In this document: in pieces, positions 1 to 7,743 of the stretch | Position numbering within the stretch: the stretch's first letter is position 1 | How the letters are laid out: every line of letters begins with the position of its first letter | From: Lapidilactobacillus gannanensis | GTDB lineage: Bacteria > Bacillota > Bacilli > Lactobacillales > Lactobacillaceae | Direction of reading: 5' to 3' | NCBI RefSeq assembly: GCF_003946675.1 | Contig: NZ_RHOT01000022.1 | Location: 1-39,451, forward strand | DNA: 39,451 nucleotides | Program-made: the position numbers and the translations under genes | Notes under the pieces: model-generated | What the model was told of the DNA's origin: nothing | Databases searched by the model: none | The model's input: the letters and a program-made list of their open reading frames with translations, nothing else

Positions 1-80
1 TGGTAACTATAAGAATAGGTCTTCATGGCCTTTTTGGTCTAGTCATTTAGGTGTTGCACTTCAATTTTAAATCCGGCAAT
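1..80 (+). mobile_element. IS30-type element, 3' terminal remnant at left window edge
   Basis: Two 11-mers occur here in the same order as at the right window edge, where they follow an IS30-like transposase stop codon: AAGAATAGGTC (11-21) and GTGTTGCACTT (51-61). On the right edge the same words lie at 39302-39312 and 39287-39297 on the minus strand. The element's interior would lie to the left of base 1 and its terminal repeat faces into the window. About 27 extra bases separate the two words compared with the right copy, so this is a related but different element. No transposase residues can be read with confidence. Confidence 0.5.
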
Positions 81-295
81 AATTATTTCTTGATAAAATA
101 TTAAAATGCATCATAACTATTATTACACCGTCATCTTAACATATTACTATTAATAAATATAGGTAATATTGTCTTAAGATTGTCCGATTAATCTGTGGTC
201 ACTAGTCAAATGCAACGGCATAGCCTATCAGTTACAAATAACAGTTACTAATCTGAGTATTACGATTGAGAAAAATAATTTCAATAAACTAAAAA

Positions 296-350
296 AAGCC
301 TGTTTGACAAGTTTTCTGGGTATGAAAACCAGAAATTGTCAGGCAGGCTT
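296..350 (-). terminator. Rho-independent terminator downstream of brnQ
   Basis: A long hairpin pairs AAGCCTG-TTGACAA-TTTCTGG with its complement and is followed on the minus strand by a run of seven T. It lies about 220 bases past the brnQ stop codon and is the first strong terminator in that direction. The stretch 361-567 between it and brnQ shows no gene. Confidence 0.75.
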
Positions 351-567
351 TGCGAGGTGCATATTTCTACTGCAATTAAATTCGATTTAATTCGTCCTAC
401 GATAATTATCCTAACCACTAAAAAGTGTATTGAAGTAAGTCGACGCCAGATAAAGCGATAAAATCTTGCTAGCAGTCGCCAAATTATTCGGGCCTTTTTA
501 GCAATTTCAAATTCAGTTAGGTTAACAATTTAATGGTGAACTTATTTCATTTACAAATTCCTAGTCA

Positions 568-1908
568 CTACAATTCTTTGTCCCAGAAATTATCTAATAG
601 CAAACCGACCATCAAGCCTAAGATTGCCGGGAACAGCCAACCTAGCCCATAATCAGCAAACGGCAGTAACATATTCCAATTCGTAAAACCATGAAGCCAA
701 CTGACCTGAGAAAAAACACTTGCTGGCAAATTAGACAAGCCATTCAAGATTGCCGGAATCAGCACAAACAACATTGCTAACCGATAGGACCAATAATGCG
801 GTGGTTGCGTCAAGGTCGAAATCAAACTACTTAATACTAGGGTAATTGCTAAAGGATAAATCAACATTAAAACTGGATTAGAGTACGCAATTAACTGATT
901 CAAGCCTAGATTGGCGAGTAGCAAGGCGCCACCAGTCGCAATCAGAATGAACCGTTGATAGGACCACTGAGGATATAAATCAGTGAACGTCTCACCAAAA
1001 GCCGAAATCAAACCAACCGCCGTTTTTAAACAAGCGACAATCACAATGGCGGCGAGAATAACTTGCCCCCACTGACCAAAGTAATAATGGGCCGTCAGCG
1101 CTAAAGTTAAAGCGCCATTTGCTTGAATATCAAATTTAGCAACACTGCTCGCGCCTAAATAAGTTAGCGCGCCATAAAGTACAGCCATTAAGCCAGTGCT
1201 AATCACGCCAGCTTTGATAGTGGTTAAAGCCAGATACTTGGGCTTGGTCACTCCGCGAGCCTTTAACGACGTGATGATGACGATACCAAAGGCTAGTGCG
1301 GCTAGTAAATCCATTGTGTTGTAGCCAACGCTGAAGCCAGAACTAATTGGCCGCTGAGCGAATTGTGGCTGTGGTTGATGACTCGTACCTCCCATTGGAT
1401 TAATGAAGGCCGCTCCAAGTAACAAGGCCAATAGTACTAAAAATAATGGATTAAGAATTTTACCGATATAATCTAGTAATTTACCAGGCCGTCGTGCCAA
1501 CCAATAGGCACTTCCCAGAAATAGTAGCGAAAAGAGTAAGAGCCACCAAGGCGACGTGGTCAATGTGCCAAAACTAATAACGAATGCCGTATCGGCCAGA
1601 CGTGGCAATACAAACAAAGGACCAATCACTAAATACAAAGCAATCGTAAATATCCTGCCGAAATGCTGACCAACTTTTGTCGCTAATGATAAAACACCGT
1701 TGCTCTGGGTCAACGCTATCGCGCAAACGCCTAACAACGGTAACCCAACTGCACTTAATAGCATCCCAAACAGTGCTGGCCAGAAATTAGCACCAGCACT
1801 TTGGCCTAAAGCCACGGGAAAGATTAAATTACCAGACCCAAAAAACAAGCCAAATAGCAATGAACCCGTAAAAAATAAGTCACGAGTCCCAAACTGCTTT
1901 TTTCCCAA
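568..1908 (-). CDS. brnQ: Branched-chain amino acid transport system II carrier protein
   Basis: This 446-residue polytopic membrane protein has about 12 hydrophobic segments and imports leucine, isoleucine and valine with a coupling cation. The N-terminus has the family signature FFGSGNLIFPVALGQSAG (about residues 22-39), and the length is usual for BrnQ/LIVCS carriers. The start is a TTG at 1906-1908 after a weak G-rich ribosome site, and MGKKQFGTRDLFF is a typical BrnQ beginning. The gene stands alone between its terminator and the next minus-strand gene. No T-box or leucine-responsive leader is visible in the 82 bases upstream. Confidence 0.93.
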   Translation of the reverse strand: MGKKQFGTRDLFFTGSLLFGLFFGSGNLIFPVALGQSAGANFWPALFGMLLSAVGLPLLGVCAIALTQSNGVLSLATKVGQHFGRIFTIALYLVIGPLFVLPRLADTAFVISFGTLTTSPWWLLLFSLLFLGSAYWLARRPGKLLDYIGKILNPLFLVLLALLLGAAFINPMGGTSHQPQPQFAQRPISSGFSVGYNTMDLLAALAFGIVIITSLKARGVTKPKYLALTTIKAGVISTGLMAVLYGALTYLGASSVAKFDIQANGALTLALTAHYYFGQWGQVILAAIVIVACLKTAVGLISAFGETFTDLYPQWSYQRFILIATGGALLLANLGLNQLIAYSNPVLMLIYPLAITLVLSSLISTLTQPPHYWSYRLAMLFVLIPAILNGLSNLPASVFSQVSWLHGFTNWNMLLPFADYGLGWLFPAILGLMVGLLLDNFWDKEL

Positions 1909-1990
1909 TCAAATTACCCCAAAACTTTCTAAAAACTAACTTTCCACATTCAAGTAACCAGCAATAACTGCCCTTAATGTTAACAACTAG

Positions 1991-2617
1991 TTACTCATCT
2001 TGACTAACAAATGTACTAGAAGGTACGCGGATCATCGTGTAGTCCAAGGCATTATGGCCAACGCGCATCCCTAAACCATTCCAAAATCCCGGCTTGTAAG
2101 TGGCAACAACTCTTGCCGCAAAAGCCTGACTGTACTCTTCATCAGCTGATTTAATCATTTTACTTGGCCAGCGATAAACTTTACCACCAATGGAAATCGG
2201 TGTTTTACCAGTGGCGATACTAGCATGAATACTCTTAACTTGATTCTGATGACCTTCAGTCCAGTAAGTATAAGTTTGAATAGCCGCCCGGCCTTCACCT
2301 TGCTGCACCTTGACCATATAACCAGTATCACCTTGCGTCTGCAACACTAGCGGCTCAGTCGTATACTTCACCTTAACTAGTCGCTCTTCAGTTACATTGG
2401 CTTGATTAAAGAAGGTCTGGTAACCCATAAAGGTAAAGCCAGCAAGAAAAATGATAATCAAAACCAAATCAGTGGCCAAAACCGGCCAACTGAAAGTTTT
2501 CTTCGACATAATAATCATGCGAATATGACGATGGCGAATGTTCTGAATAATAAAAATCAAAAAAACTAAAACAAGCAACCATGCGATAATGCCAATCCAA
2601 TTCCATGCTGATCCCAT
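1991..2617 (-). CDS. Small two-TM membrane protein, lactobacillar LVIS_2131-like family
   Basis: The 208-residue protein has two hydrophobic segments near the N-terminus (about residues 6-25 and 44-66) and then a soluble domain of about 140 residues that should lie outside the cell. I chose the ATG at 2615-2617 because the ribosome site GGGAGG lies inside the five-codon longer reading frame, so the longer start at 2632 cannot be the used one. The sequence resembles a family known to me only from lactobacilli (LVIS_2131-type). No function is known and no catalytic motif is visible. Confidence 0.75.
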   Translation of the reverse strand: MGSAWNWIGIIAWLLVLVFLIFIIQNIRHRHIRMIIMSKKTFSWPVLATDLVLIIIFLAGFTFMGYQTFFNQANVTEERLVKVKYTTEPLVLQTQGDTGYMVKVQQGEGRAAIQTYTYWTEGHQNQVKSIHASIATGKTPISIGGKVYRWPSKMIKSADEEYSQAFAARVVATYKPGFWNGLGMRVGHNALDYTMIRVPSSTFVSQDE

Positions 2618-2667
2618 TGAAATACCTCCCAAAAAGCCTTTATTAAATTATACCGTATTCAGAAAAA

Positions 2668-2760
2668 AGTTGCGAGGGACAGCGTATTTTTGGCGTAGGG
2701 TAACTTTGAATTATTGATTGAGCGGCCCCGCCGATCGAGCAATAATTTAAATTAGCCATT
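2668..2760. repeat. Palindromic intergenic repeat (family P), copy 1
   Basis: Imperfect inverted arms at 2701-2725 and 2731-2758 share the core ATTGATTGAGCGG / CCGATCGAGCAAT around a CCCCG loop. The same core, preceded by the words GGCGTAG and TAAC, recurs at 16763-16862, and the left half alone recurs at 16993-17040. The element fills the gap between the small membrane protein gene and the LysR gene. Confidence 0.7.
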
Positions 2761-2764
2761 CTTG

Positions 2765-3664
2765 CTAACGTTTACCCATATAACGATCACCATAAACTTC
2801 TGCTAGGTGCTGATGAATCGTATTAATAAATAGCTGCGTTGACGGCGTTTCTGCCTGAGCGCGATTAGTTACTAAACAAATCGTTCGATGATAAGTTTCT
2901 GAAAACGGATAAATATGCACCCGCCCTGATAGCTTCTGCAAAGCAAGTTCTGGTAAAATTCCCCAGCCTAAATCACTTTCAACCATCGACAAAATCGACT
3001 GATCATCAATCGAATAAGAAATTGTATTAGGAGTGACATTATAGCGATCCAGAACGGCTTTAGTATCACCATCATAATCGACCTGTTGTAAAATAAATCG
3101 TCGCCGGCCAATATCGCTTAAAGTGACACTCTTCTTATTTTCGGGCACAAAACTTGTCGGCGTGACACAGTAAATCGGATCTTGAATCAACGGTTCAATT
3201 AATAAATTATCTTCAACTGGTAAAGTAGAAAAGCCAATATCCACACGGCCCTGCTGAACCATTTCCTCAATTTGTTCAAAAGTACCCTGAACAATACTAA
3301 TTTCAATCTTCGGAAATTGGCGGCGAAACTTCTGAATGATTGCTGGTAACCAATTGATACAAACACTACTAAAAGCCCCAATGCGAATAGAACCAGCATT
3401 TAATCCTTGAATATTGGCGGCCACTTGCTGCAAACGTCCTTCCATATTCAGAATCGATTGCACCAAAGGATATATTGCTTCACCATCTGTTGTTAATTCA
3501 ACGCCAGTCCGCCGACGAACAAATAATGGAAAACCCAACTCGTTTTCAAATTGACTAATTGAGTGGCTAATTGCACTAGGTGTGACATGTAGCGCCTCAG
3601 CTGCGGCTCGAAATGTTTTGGTACTAACAACCGTTGCAAAAACTTGATATTGAAAAAGTGCCAT
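2765..3664 (-). CDS. LysR-family transcriptional regulator
   Basis: A 299-residue LysR-type regulator. The N-terminal winged helix-turn-helix spans about residues 2-60 and includes the typical FRAAAEALHVTPSAISHSI helix pair. A LysR substrate-binding fold follows (about 90-290). The start at 3664 is preferred over the ATG at 3673, because the ribosome site AGAGGG abuts the upstream ATG but sits 9 bases from the second one. It is divergent from the aminotransferase gene with about 115 bases between, the usual arrangement for a LysR regulator and its target, so control of that gene is the likeliest role. The effector is unknown. Confidence 0.9.
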   Translation of the reverse strand: MALFQYQVFATVVSTKTFRAAAEALHVTPSAISHSISQFENELGFPLFVRRRTGVELTTDGEAIYPLVQSILNMEGRLQQVAANIQGLNAGSIRIGAFSSVCINWLPAIIQKFRRQFPKIEISIVQGTFEQIEEMVQQGRVDIGFSTLPVEDNLLIEPLIQDPIYCVTPTSFVPENKKSVTLSDIGRRRFILQQVDYDGDTKAVLDRYNVTPNTISYSIDDQSILSMVESDLGWGILPELALQKLSGRVHIYPFSETYHRTICLVTNRAQAETPSTQLFINTIHQHLAEVYGDRYMGKR

Positions 3665-3682
3665 CAGGCTCATCCCTCTTAA

Positions 3683-3697
3683 GTGAATTTATTTCAC
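3683..3697. promoter_or_regulatory. Candidate LysR-type operator
   Basis: The inverted repeat GTGAA-N5-TTCAC lies in the divergent region between the LysR gene and the aminotransferase, close to the LysR start. Dyads of this size in such a position are typical LysR-type binding sites. Assignment rests on position and symmetry only. Confidence 0.4.
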
Positions 3698-3780
3698 CTT
3701 TATTTTAGAACCTTGAATTTTACTATTGTTCCGAAATAGTTTAACATACAACTGAAGTAAAAATAAGGGGGATGCTTACC

Positions 3781-4977
3781 ATGATGACCAAAGAATTTGC
3801 AACGCGCATTCAAGCAACCAGTCAGACTGGAATTGAGGATCTAATCCCCGATCCAGATGATGTCACTATTTCTTTCGCTGGTGGCTTACCAGATGAACAC
3901 TTATTTCCACAAGCTGAACTGGCAACTAGTTTTCAGCGCGTATTGTTAAAAGGAACTGATAATCCTTTGCAATACCACAATGCTAAGGGCTATTTACCAC
4001 TACGAACTTATTTACAGCAAATGATGGCGGCCGAGGGGACCACTGTCACTTTGGAACAAATCTTACTCACTCAAGGTGCGCAGCAGGGACTGGACTTAGT
4101 GGCCAAATTACTACTGAATAAACATGATAAAGTCGCGATTGAAGCCCCAACTTATATTGGCGGCTTAGCAGCATTCTCGGCTTATGAACCTGATTATCTA
4201 GAAATTCCGATGCAGGCCGACGGTTTAGATGTCGACCTCCTTGAACAATTACTGACTACCAATACCATCAAATTTCTTTATACTGTCCCTAATTTCCAGA
4301 ATCCAACTGGATTTGTTATGTCCCTAGCCAAACGAAAAAAACTAATTGCTTTAGCTAAAAAATATCATTTTATCATTCTTGAAGATGACCCTTATCGTCA
4401 CTTACGTTTTGCTGGCGAAGATTTGCCAGCGTTACAGGCATTAGACAATAGTGGTCATGTCATCAGTTTAGGCAGTTTTTCTAAAATTCTGGCACCGGGA
4501 TTACGTCTAGGTTGGCTGGTAGCAACGCCAGACTTACTAACTGAAATTCGTCTCCTGAAAGATGGCAGCGATCTGGAAACACCGGCAATTATTCAGCAAG
4601 CTGTCACTGATTATCTCGTGCATAACGACTTTCAAGCTCATTGGCAAAAGCTGCAACAGGACTATCGCGAACATCGTGATTGGATGAGCGCCGCCTTAAC
4701 TAAGTATCTACCAAGTGGCTACCAATTTTCTCATCCGGAAGGCGGATTTTTCCTGTGGTTAATGGGCCCAAACAATGTTAACCTTGAACACTTGCTCCGT
4801 GAAAAAATTGCACCTGAAAATCACGTCCTCTTCGTACCATCAACAAATTTGTATGCCCGGAAAAACGTCTGCAATTGCGCTCGCTTAAGTTACGCCGGCG
4901 CAACTCATGAACAAATAGACCGTGGTATTCAGCTAATCTGTGCTGCTTTAACGCCAGAATTAGAATTCAGCAAGTAA
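3781..4977 (+). CDS. PLP-dependent aminotransferase, fold type I (LysN/aromatic type)
   Basis: A 398-residue aminotransferase that should use pyridoxal phosphate to move amino groups between an amino acid and a 2-oxo acid. Visible motifs are NFQNPTG (substrate/PLP region), EDDPY (aspartate that binds the PLP ring nitrogen) and SFSKILAPGLRLGW with the PLP-binding lysine near residue 235. It resembles the catalytic half of MocR proteins and 2-aminoadipate or aromatic aminotransferases and has no GntR domain. The start at 3781 is set by AAGGGGG 9 bases upstream; the ATG at 3772 touches that site. Substrate cannot be told from sequence. Confidence 0.9.
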   Translation: MMTKEFATRIQATSQTGIEDLIPDPDDVTISFAGGLPDEHLFPQAELATSFQRVLLKGTDNPLQYHNAKGYLPLRTYLQQMMAAEGTTVTLEQILLTQGAQQGLDLVAKLLLNKHDKVAIEAPTYIGGLAAFSAYEPDYLEIPMQADGLDVDLLEQLLTTNTIKFLYTVPNFQNPTGFVMSLAKRKKLIALAKKYHFIILEDDPYRHLRFAGEDLPALQALDNSGHVISLGSFSKILAPGLRLGWLVATPDLLTEIRLLKDGSDLETPAIIQQAVTDYLVHNDFQAHWQKLQQDYREHRDWMSAALTKYLPSGYQFSHPEGGFFLWLMGPNNVNLEHLLREKIAPENHVLFVPSTNLYARKNVCNCARLSYAGATHEQIDRGIQLICAALTPELEFSK

Positions 4978-5026
4978 CTAATTACTCAGCTTAAATTTTC
5001 AAAAGGCATCGGCACCGCTTAACGCC

Positions 5027-5064
5027 AAAATCCCGAGCAATTCTCACGAATTGCTCGGGATTTT
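5027..5064 (+). terminator. Rho-independent terminator after the aminotransferase
   Basis: A perfect 17-bp stem (AAAATCCCGAGCAATTC and complement) with a TCAC loop ends in TTTT. It follows the aminotransferase stop by 49 bases. The A-rich 5' side would make it work on the other strand too, and the minus-strand secreted-protein gene ends at 5310. Bases 5070-5309 show no gene. Confidence 0.88.
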
Positions 5065-5309
5065 ATGTTAAATGCGCACCGGCTGACTGCCCTTTGTCAC
5101 GCACTCTCTGTGTTAATTTTGCTAATTAGTGCAAGATATTACTTAATAACGTTAAAACATCTACACTTGAGGTAACAAACCTTAATCTTTAATAATTATT
5201 TGAATAGAACAATTAAAAAATTACGGTCATCACCAGTTAGTTGTTAGCTACATCTTGCTGACAATGAGAACTAAAACTTAAAATTCATAATTTAATATAA
5301 TGAGCAGTC

Positions 5310-5726
5310 TTAATCTATGCTGATTAGATAAGTACCATTTTTGCTTGACGCCTTAGCTCTTAATGTATATGTGCCACTATTCCAAGGAATTGAGTCCAGC
5401 CGGGCCGATTTTCCTTTAGCAATAGTCTTCACGCTACCAACCTGCTGACCACGAGCATTCATCACCATAACTTTAATCGAACCTTTATTACCCGAGCTAT
5501 TTGTTACTACAGGACGATCATTAAAAAAATTATTTGAACTAGTAACATTAGAATAGGCTGAAGTTGTCAGATAGGCATTTCCGGACCATTTAACTCGCGG
5601 ACTAATCTGATTATCCTGTTTAATATTGTCTTGTTCAGACGTCGACGCTGAAACAGTACCCGTTCAAATAGTTCCTATCAATAGCGCTCCCGTTAACAAA
5701 CTTGTTGCAATTATCTTTTTATTCAT
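5310..5726 (-). pseudogene. Small secreted protein with an in-frame TGA in its signal peptide
   Basis: The reading frame starts at an ATG (5724-5726) with a strong GGAGG site upstream. It encodes a signal peptide (MNKKIIATSLLTGALLIGTI), is stopped by TGA at codon 21 (5664-5666), then runs open for 117 more codons to TAA at 5310-5312. After the stop come TGTVSAS, which looks like the signal-peptidase region, and an exported domain of about 100 residues ending in YLISID. Codon structure is intact throughout apart from the TGA, so this is a recent nonsense mutation, a sequencing error or a readthrough gene. The exported domain resembles the extracellular end of the divergent regulator at 5957-6589. 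I do not recognise a named family. Confidence 0.75.
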
Positions 5727-5869
5727 AAAAACAACCTCCATTATTTTTCTTTAATACAATTGAAACCTTAACTTATTTTGTAAATAATAAAAACACACCT
5801 TTTTGTAAAACAGCGTCACATCAACATGCCACATTTACTGTCATTCAATTTTTCGTAAAAATCTACTAT

Positions 5870-5899
5870 TACTGACACATCTCAGTCATAATGTCAGTA
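5870..5899. promoter_or_regulatory. Candidate operator and promoter of the XRE regulator gene
   Basis: Inverted half-sites TACTGACA (5870-5877) and TGTCAGTA (5892-5899) are separated by 14 bases, two helical turns centre to centre. They bracket a likely -10 box CATAAT (5887-5892) for the plus-strand regulator. A related half-site TACTGTCA lies upstream near 5836-5843 and a separate dyad ATTTTT-CGT-AAAAAT at 5848-5862. Autoregulation by the XRE protein is an inference. Confidence 0.45.
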
Positions 5900-5956
5900 T
5901 GGTTAACTTGCTCATATTTACGTTCACATTTAATAATAATATTTGAGGTGAGACTA

Positions 5957-6589
5957 TTGACAATCATTGGTCAACGAATAAAACAAGCACGTAACGATAA
6001 AAATTTAACGCAACAAGAACTTGCTGAAAGAATTAATATTTCTCGTTCTGCTGTTTCAAATTGGGAAAGCGGCCGCAATTATCCCGATTTGGATTCGATC
6101 GTCCTGTTAAGCGATTCGCTCAATCTCTCCCTCGATCAATTATTAAGGGAGGATGCAACTATGGTTAAAAAAGTGAGTCTGGAACAACGAAAAGGGAAAA
6201 AGAGAAAAATATATTTACGGATTTTATTACCACTATTTATAATTTTATTGATCTTCACAGGATATACGCTATACCAAGAAAATGCTCAAATACATGATAT
6301 TATCTCTCCAAACAGCACTTATCAGCTTCAACTTTCTGTAAGAAATAAACCAGTCCGAATCACTACTTTTAGACTTGATAACTTTCTTTACAGGAAGGAA
6401 ATTATTAACGATGTTGCGAGTGAACACACAATCGAGGTTCGTATCATTGATAATGACAATCATCAATTACTCGATAAAATCACATTAAAGCCAGGAGAAT
6501 CTAAGAAACTTTCCAGCCTAAAATATCGAAAAGATTATCAATTATACGTCGTTGGTACCCCTGGACAATACTTCCTTAACATAGTTTAA
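5957..6589 (+). CDS. Membrane-anchored XRE-family regulator with an extracellular domain
   Basis: The protein has about 210 residues if it starts at the TTG at 5957, which follows GAGGTGAG at a normal distance. Upstream codons to 5891 are open but lack a ribosome site. Residues 4-63 form an XRE helix-turn-helix (IGQRIKQARNDKNLTQQELA, SRSAVSNWESGRNYP). A basic linker KGKKRK precedes one membrane segment at about 86-106. The remaining roughly 100 residues should lie outside the cell. This makes it a one-component sensor: DNA binding inside, ligand sensing outside. The outer domain aligns with the secreted protein encoded divergently at 5310-5726. The ligand is unknown. Confidence 0.85.
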   Translation: MTIIGQRIKQARNDKNLTQQELAERINISRSAVSNWESGRNYPDLDSIVLLSDSLNLSLDQLLREDATMVKKVSLEQRKGKKRKIYLRILLPLFIILLIFTGYTLYQENAQIHDIISPNSTYQLQLSVRNKPVRITTFRLDNFLYRKEIINDVASEHTIEVRIIDNDNHQLLDKITLKPGESKKLSSLKYRKDYQLYVVGTPGQYFLNIV

Positions 6590-6662
6590 CTAAGGATTGA
6601 AAATACAAAAGTCACATTTTTTATTAAGGTCTTTTAAACACTAAATATTAAGTTCTACACAT

Positions 6663-6708
6663 AAAAGCGCTGCTGAGTAATCTCGTGAGATTATTTGACA
6701 GTGCTTTT
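6663..6708 (+). terminator. Terminator-like hairpin downstream of the XRE regulator
   Basis: AAAAGC-CTG pairs with CAG-GCTTTT around an inner perfect TAATCTC-GT-GAGATTA stem. The hairpin lies 74 bases after the regulator stop. Bases 6710-6976 are AT-rich and show no gene. Confidence 0.65.
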
Positions 6709-6976
6709 ACATATTTCTCAAATATTGTTTCATTTAGCAATATACCTGAAGAGATGTATTATTCCCATTCATAAAACTACCCTTCACACTATAATTATCG
6801 GCTATAAACCAGCTTAATCCGAGATTAATTCACTTTTTTCGCATAAAACTAGCCACTAATTGGCCTTAAAAAAAGACTAAATTTTTTCAAAATCGCGAGC
6901 TACCAACTAGTAACCGTTTTTCTGATTATTCATCTATTTAAAAATCAAGCGCATAAAAGACGCGAACAAACGTTTT

Positions 6977-6992
6977 ACTCAATAAATAGTAT
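6977..6992. promoter_or_regulatory. Upstream NrdR box (degenerate)
   Basis: ACTCAATAAATAGTAT matches 13 of 16 positions of the NrdR box pattern acaCwATATATwGtgt as I know it. It starts exactly 32 bases before the perfect box at 7009, the usual three-turn spacing of paired NrdR boxes. Confidence 0.7.
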
Positions 6993-7008
6993 TCATTTTC
7001 CAGTTCAG

Positions 7009-7024
7009 ACACTATATATTGTGT
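7009..7024. promoter_or_regulatory. NrdR box, perfect palindrome
   Basis: ACACTATATATTGTGT is a perfect palindrome and a consensus NrdR box. NrdR is the ATP/dATP-sensing repressor of ribonucleotide reductase operons. The box overlaps a possible -10 element (TATATT, 7015-7020) and lies 99 bases before nrdH. Confidence 0.9.
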
Positions 7025-7122
7025 TAAAAAGCAAAAGCGCCTATAATCATAATCAATCTTAAGTGGTTTTTCCTAATCGAAACATCCCAGCTTCAAGAAT
7101 AATTTGCAGGAGGATTTTATTT

Positions 7123-7356
7123 ATGAACAAAATTGTTGTCTACACTCGAAATGGTTGCATGCAATGCCGAATGACAAAACGCTATCTCGCTGAGCATCAC
7201 GTTGAGTTCAAGGAAATTAATATCAGTGAAAGCCCCGCTTCCGCCGATTATTTACGTGAAAAAGGATTCAGTAGTGTCCCACTAGTTTTCAGCGAACAAT
7301 CTGCCCAACCAATTGCTGGTTTTCGTCCGGCTGAATTAGCAAAGTTAGTTGGTTAG
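7123..7356 (+). CDS. nrdH: Glutaredoxin-like protein NrdH
   Basis: This 77-residue thioredoxin-fold redoxin passes electrons to the class Ib ribonucleotide reductase NrdE. The redox centre is C12-M-Q-C15, and the C-terminal part has the family's SSVPLVF and GFRPAEL stretches. The ATG at 7123 follows a strong AGGAGGA site; the longer open frame from 7063 lacks one. It is the first gene of the nrd operon, under the paired NrdR boxes, and ends three bases before nrdI. Confidence 0.94.
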   Translation: MNKIVVYTRNGCMQCRMTKRYLAEHHVEFKEINISESPASADYLREKGFSSVPLVFSEQSAQPIAGFRPAELAKLVG

Positions 7357-7359
7357 CCA

Positions 7360-7743
7360 ATGAAACTCGCTTATTTTTCAATTACCGGCCAAACTCGGCG
7401 TTTTATCGAAAAAACTGGCTTAGCAGCCTATGAAATCACCGATGCTGATCCTTATCACGAAATGGGTGAACCCTTTATTCTGGTGATTCCCACCTATGAT
7501 GACGAAATGCTGGAACCGGTGGTCGAATTCCTTGGTTATCATGGTAATCATCAACAGCTGGTCGGAATTGCTGGTGGGGGTAACCGCAATTTCAACGAAC
7601 TTTATATTCATAATGCCAAAGACATTGCTCAGGGCTTAAATGTACCTATTGTCTTTGACTTTGAATTCAATGGTACACCAGCCGATGTGCGTAAATTTAA
7701 AAAGGTGGTGCAACAACTTGAGTCTCAAAACACTCGATCTTAA
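7360..7743 (+). CDS. nrdI: NrdI flavodoxin-like maturation protein
   Basis: A 127-residue flavodoxin-like protein that, in class Ib systems, supplies the oxidant that turns the NrdF dimanganese site into the tyrosyl-radical cofactor. The N-terminal YFSITGQTRRF is the FMN phosphate loop, and IAGGGNRNF (about 68-76) is the typical NrdI flavin-contacting loop. It starts three bases after nrdH, and its last 26 bases overlap the beginning of nrdE, so translation is probably coupled. Confidence 0.94.
   Translation: MKLAYFSITGQTRRFIEKTGLAAYEITDADPYHEMGEPFILVIPTYDDEMLEPVVEFLGYHGNHQQLVGIAGGGNRNFNELYIHNAKDIAQGLNVPIVFDFEFNGTPADVRKFKKVVQQLESQNTRS

Noticed and set aside
1909..1990. T-box or leucine-sensing leader before brnQ
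   Set aside because: The gap is only 82 bases and contains no T-box sequence or specifier hairpin.
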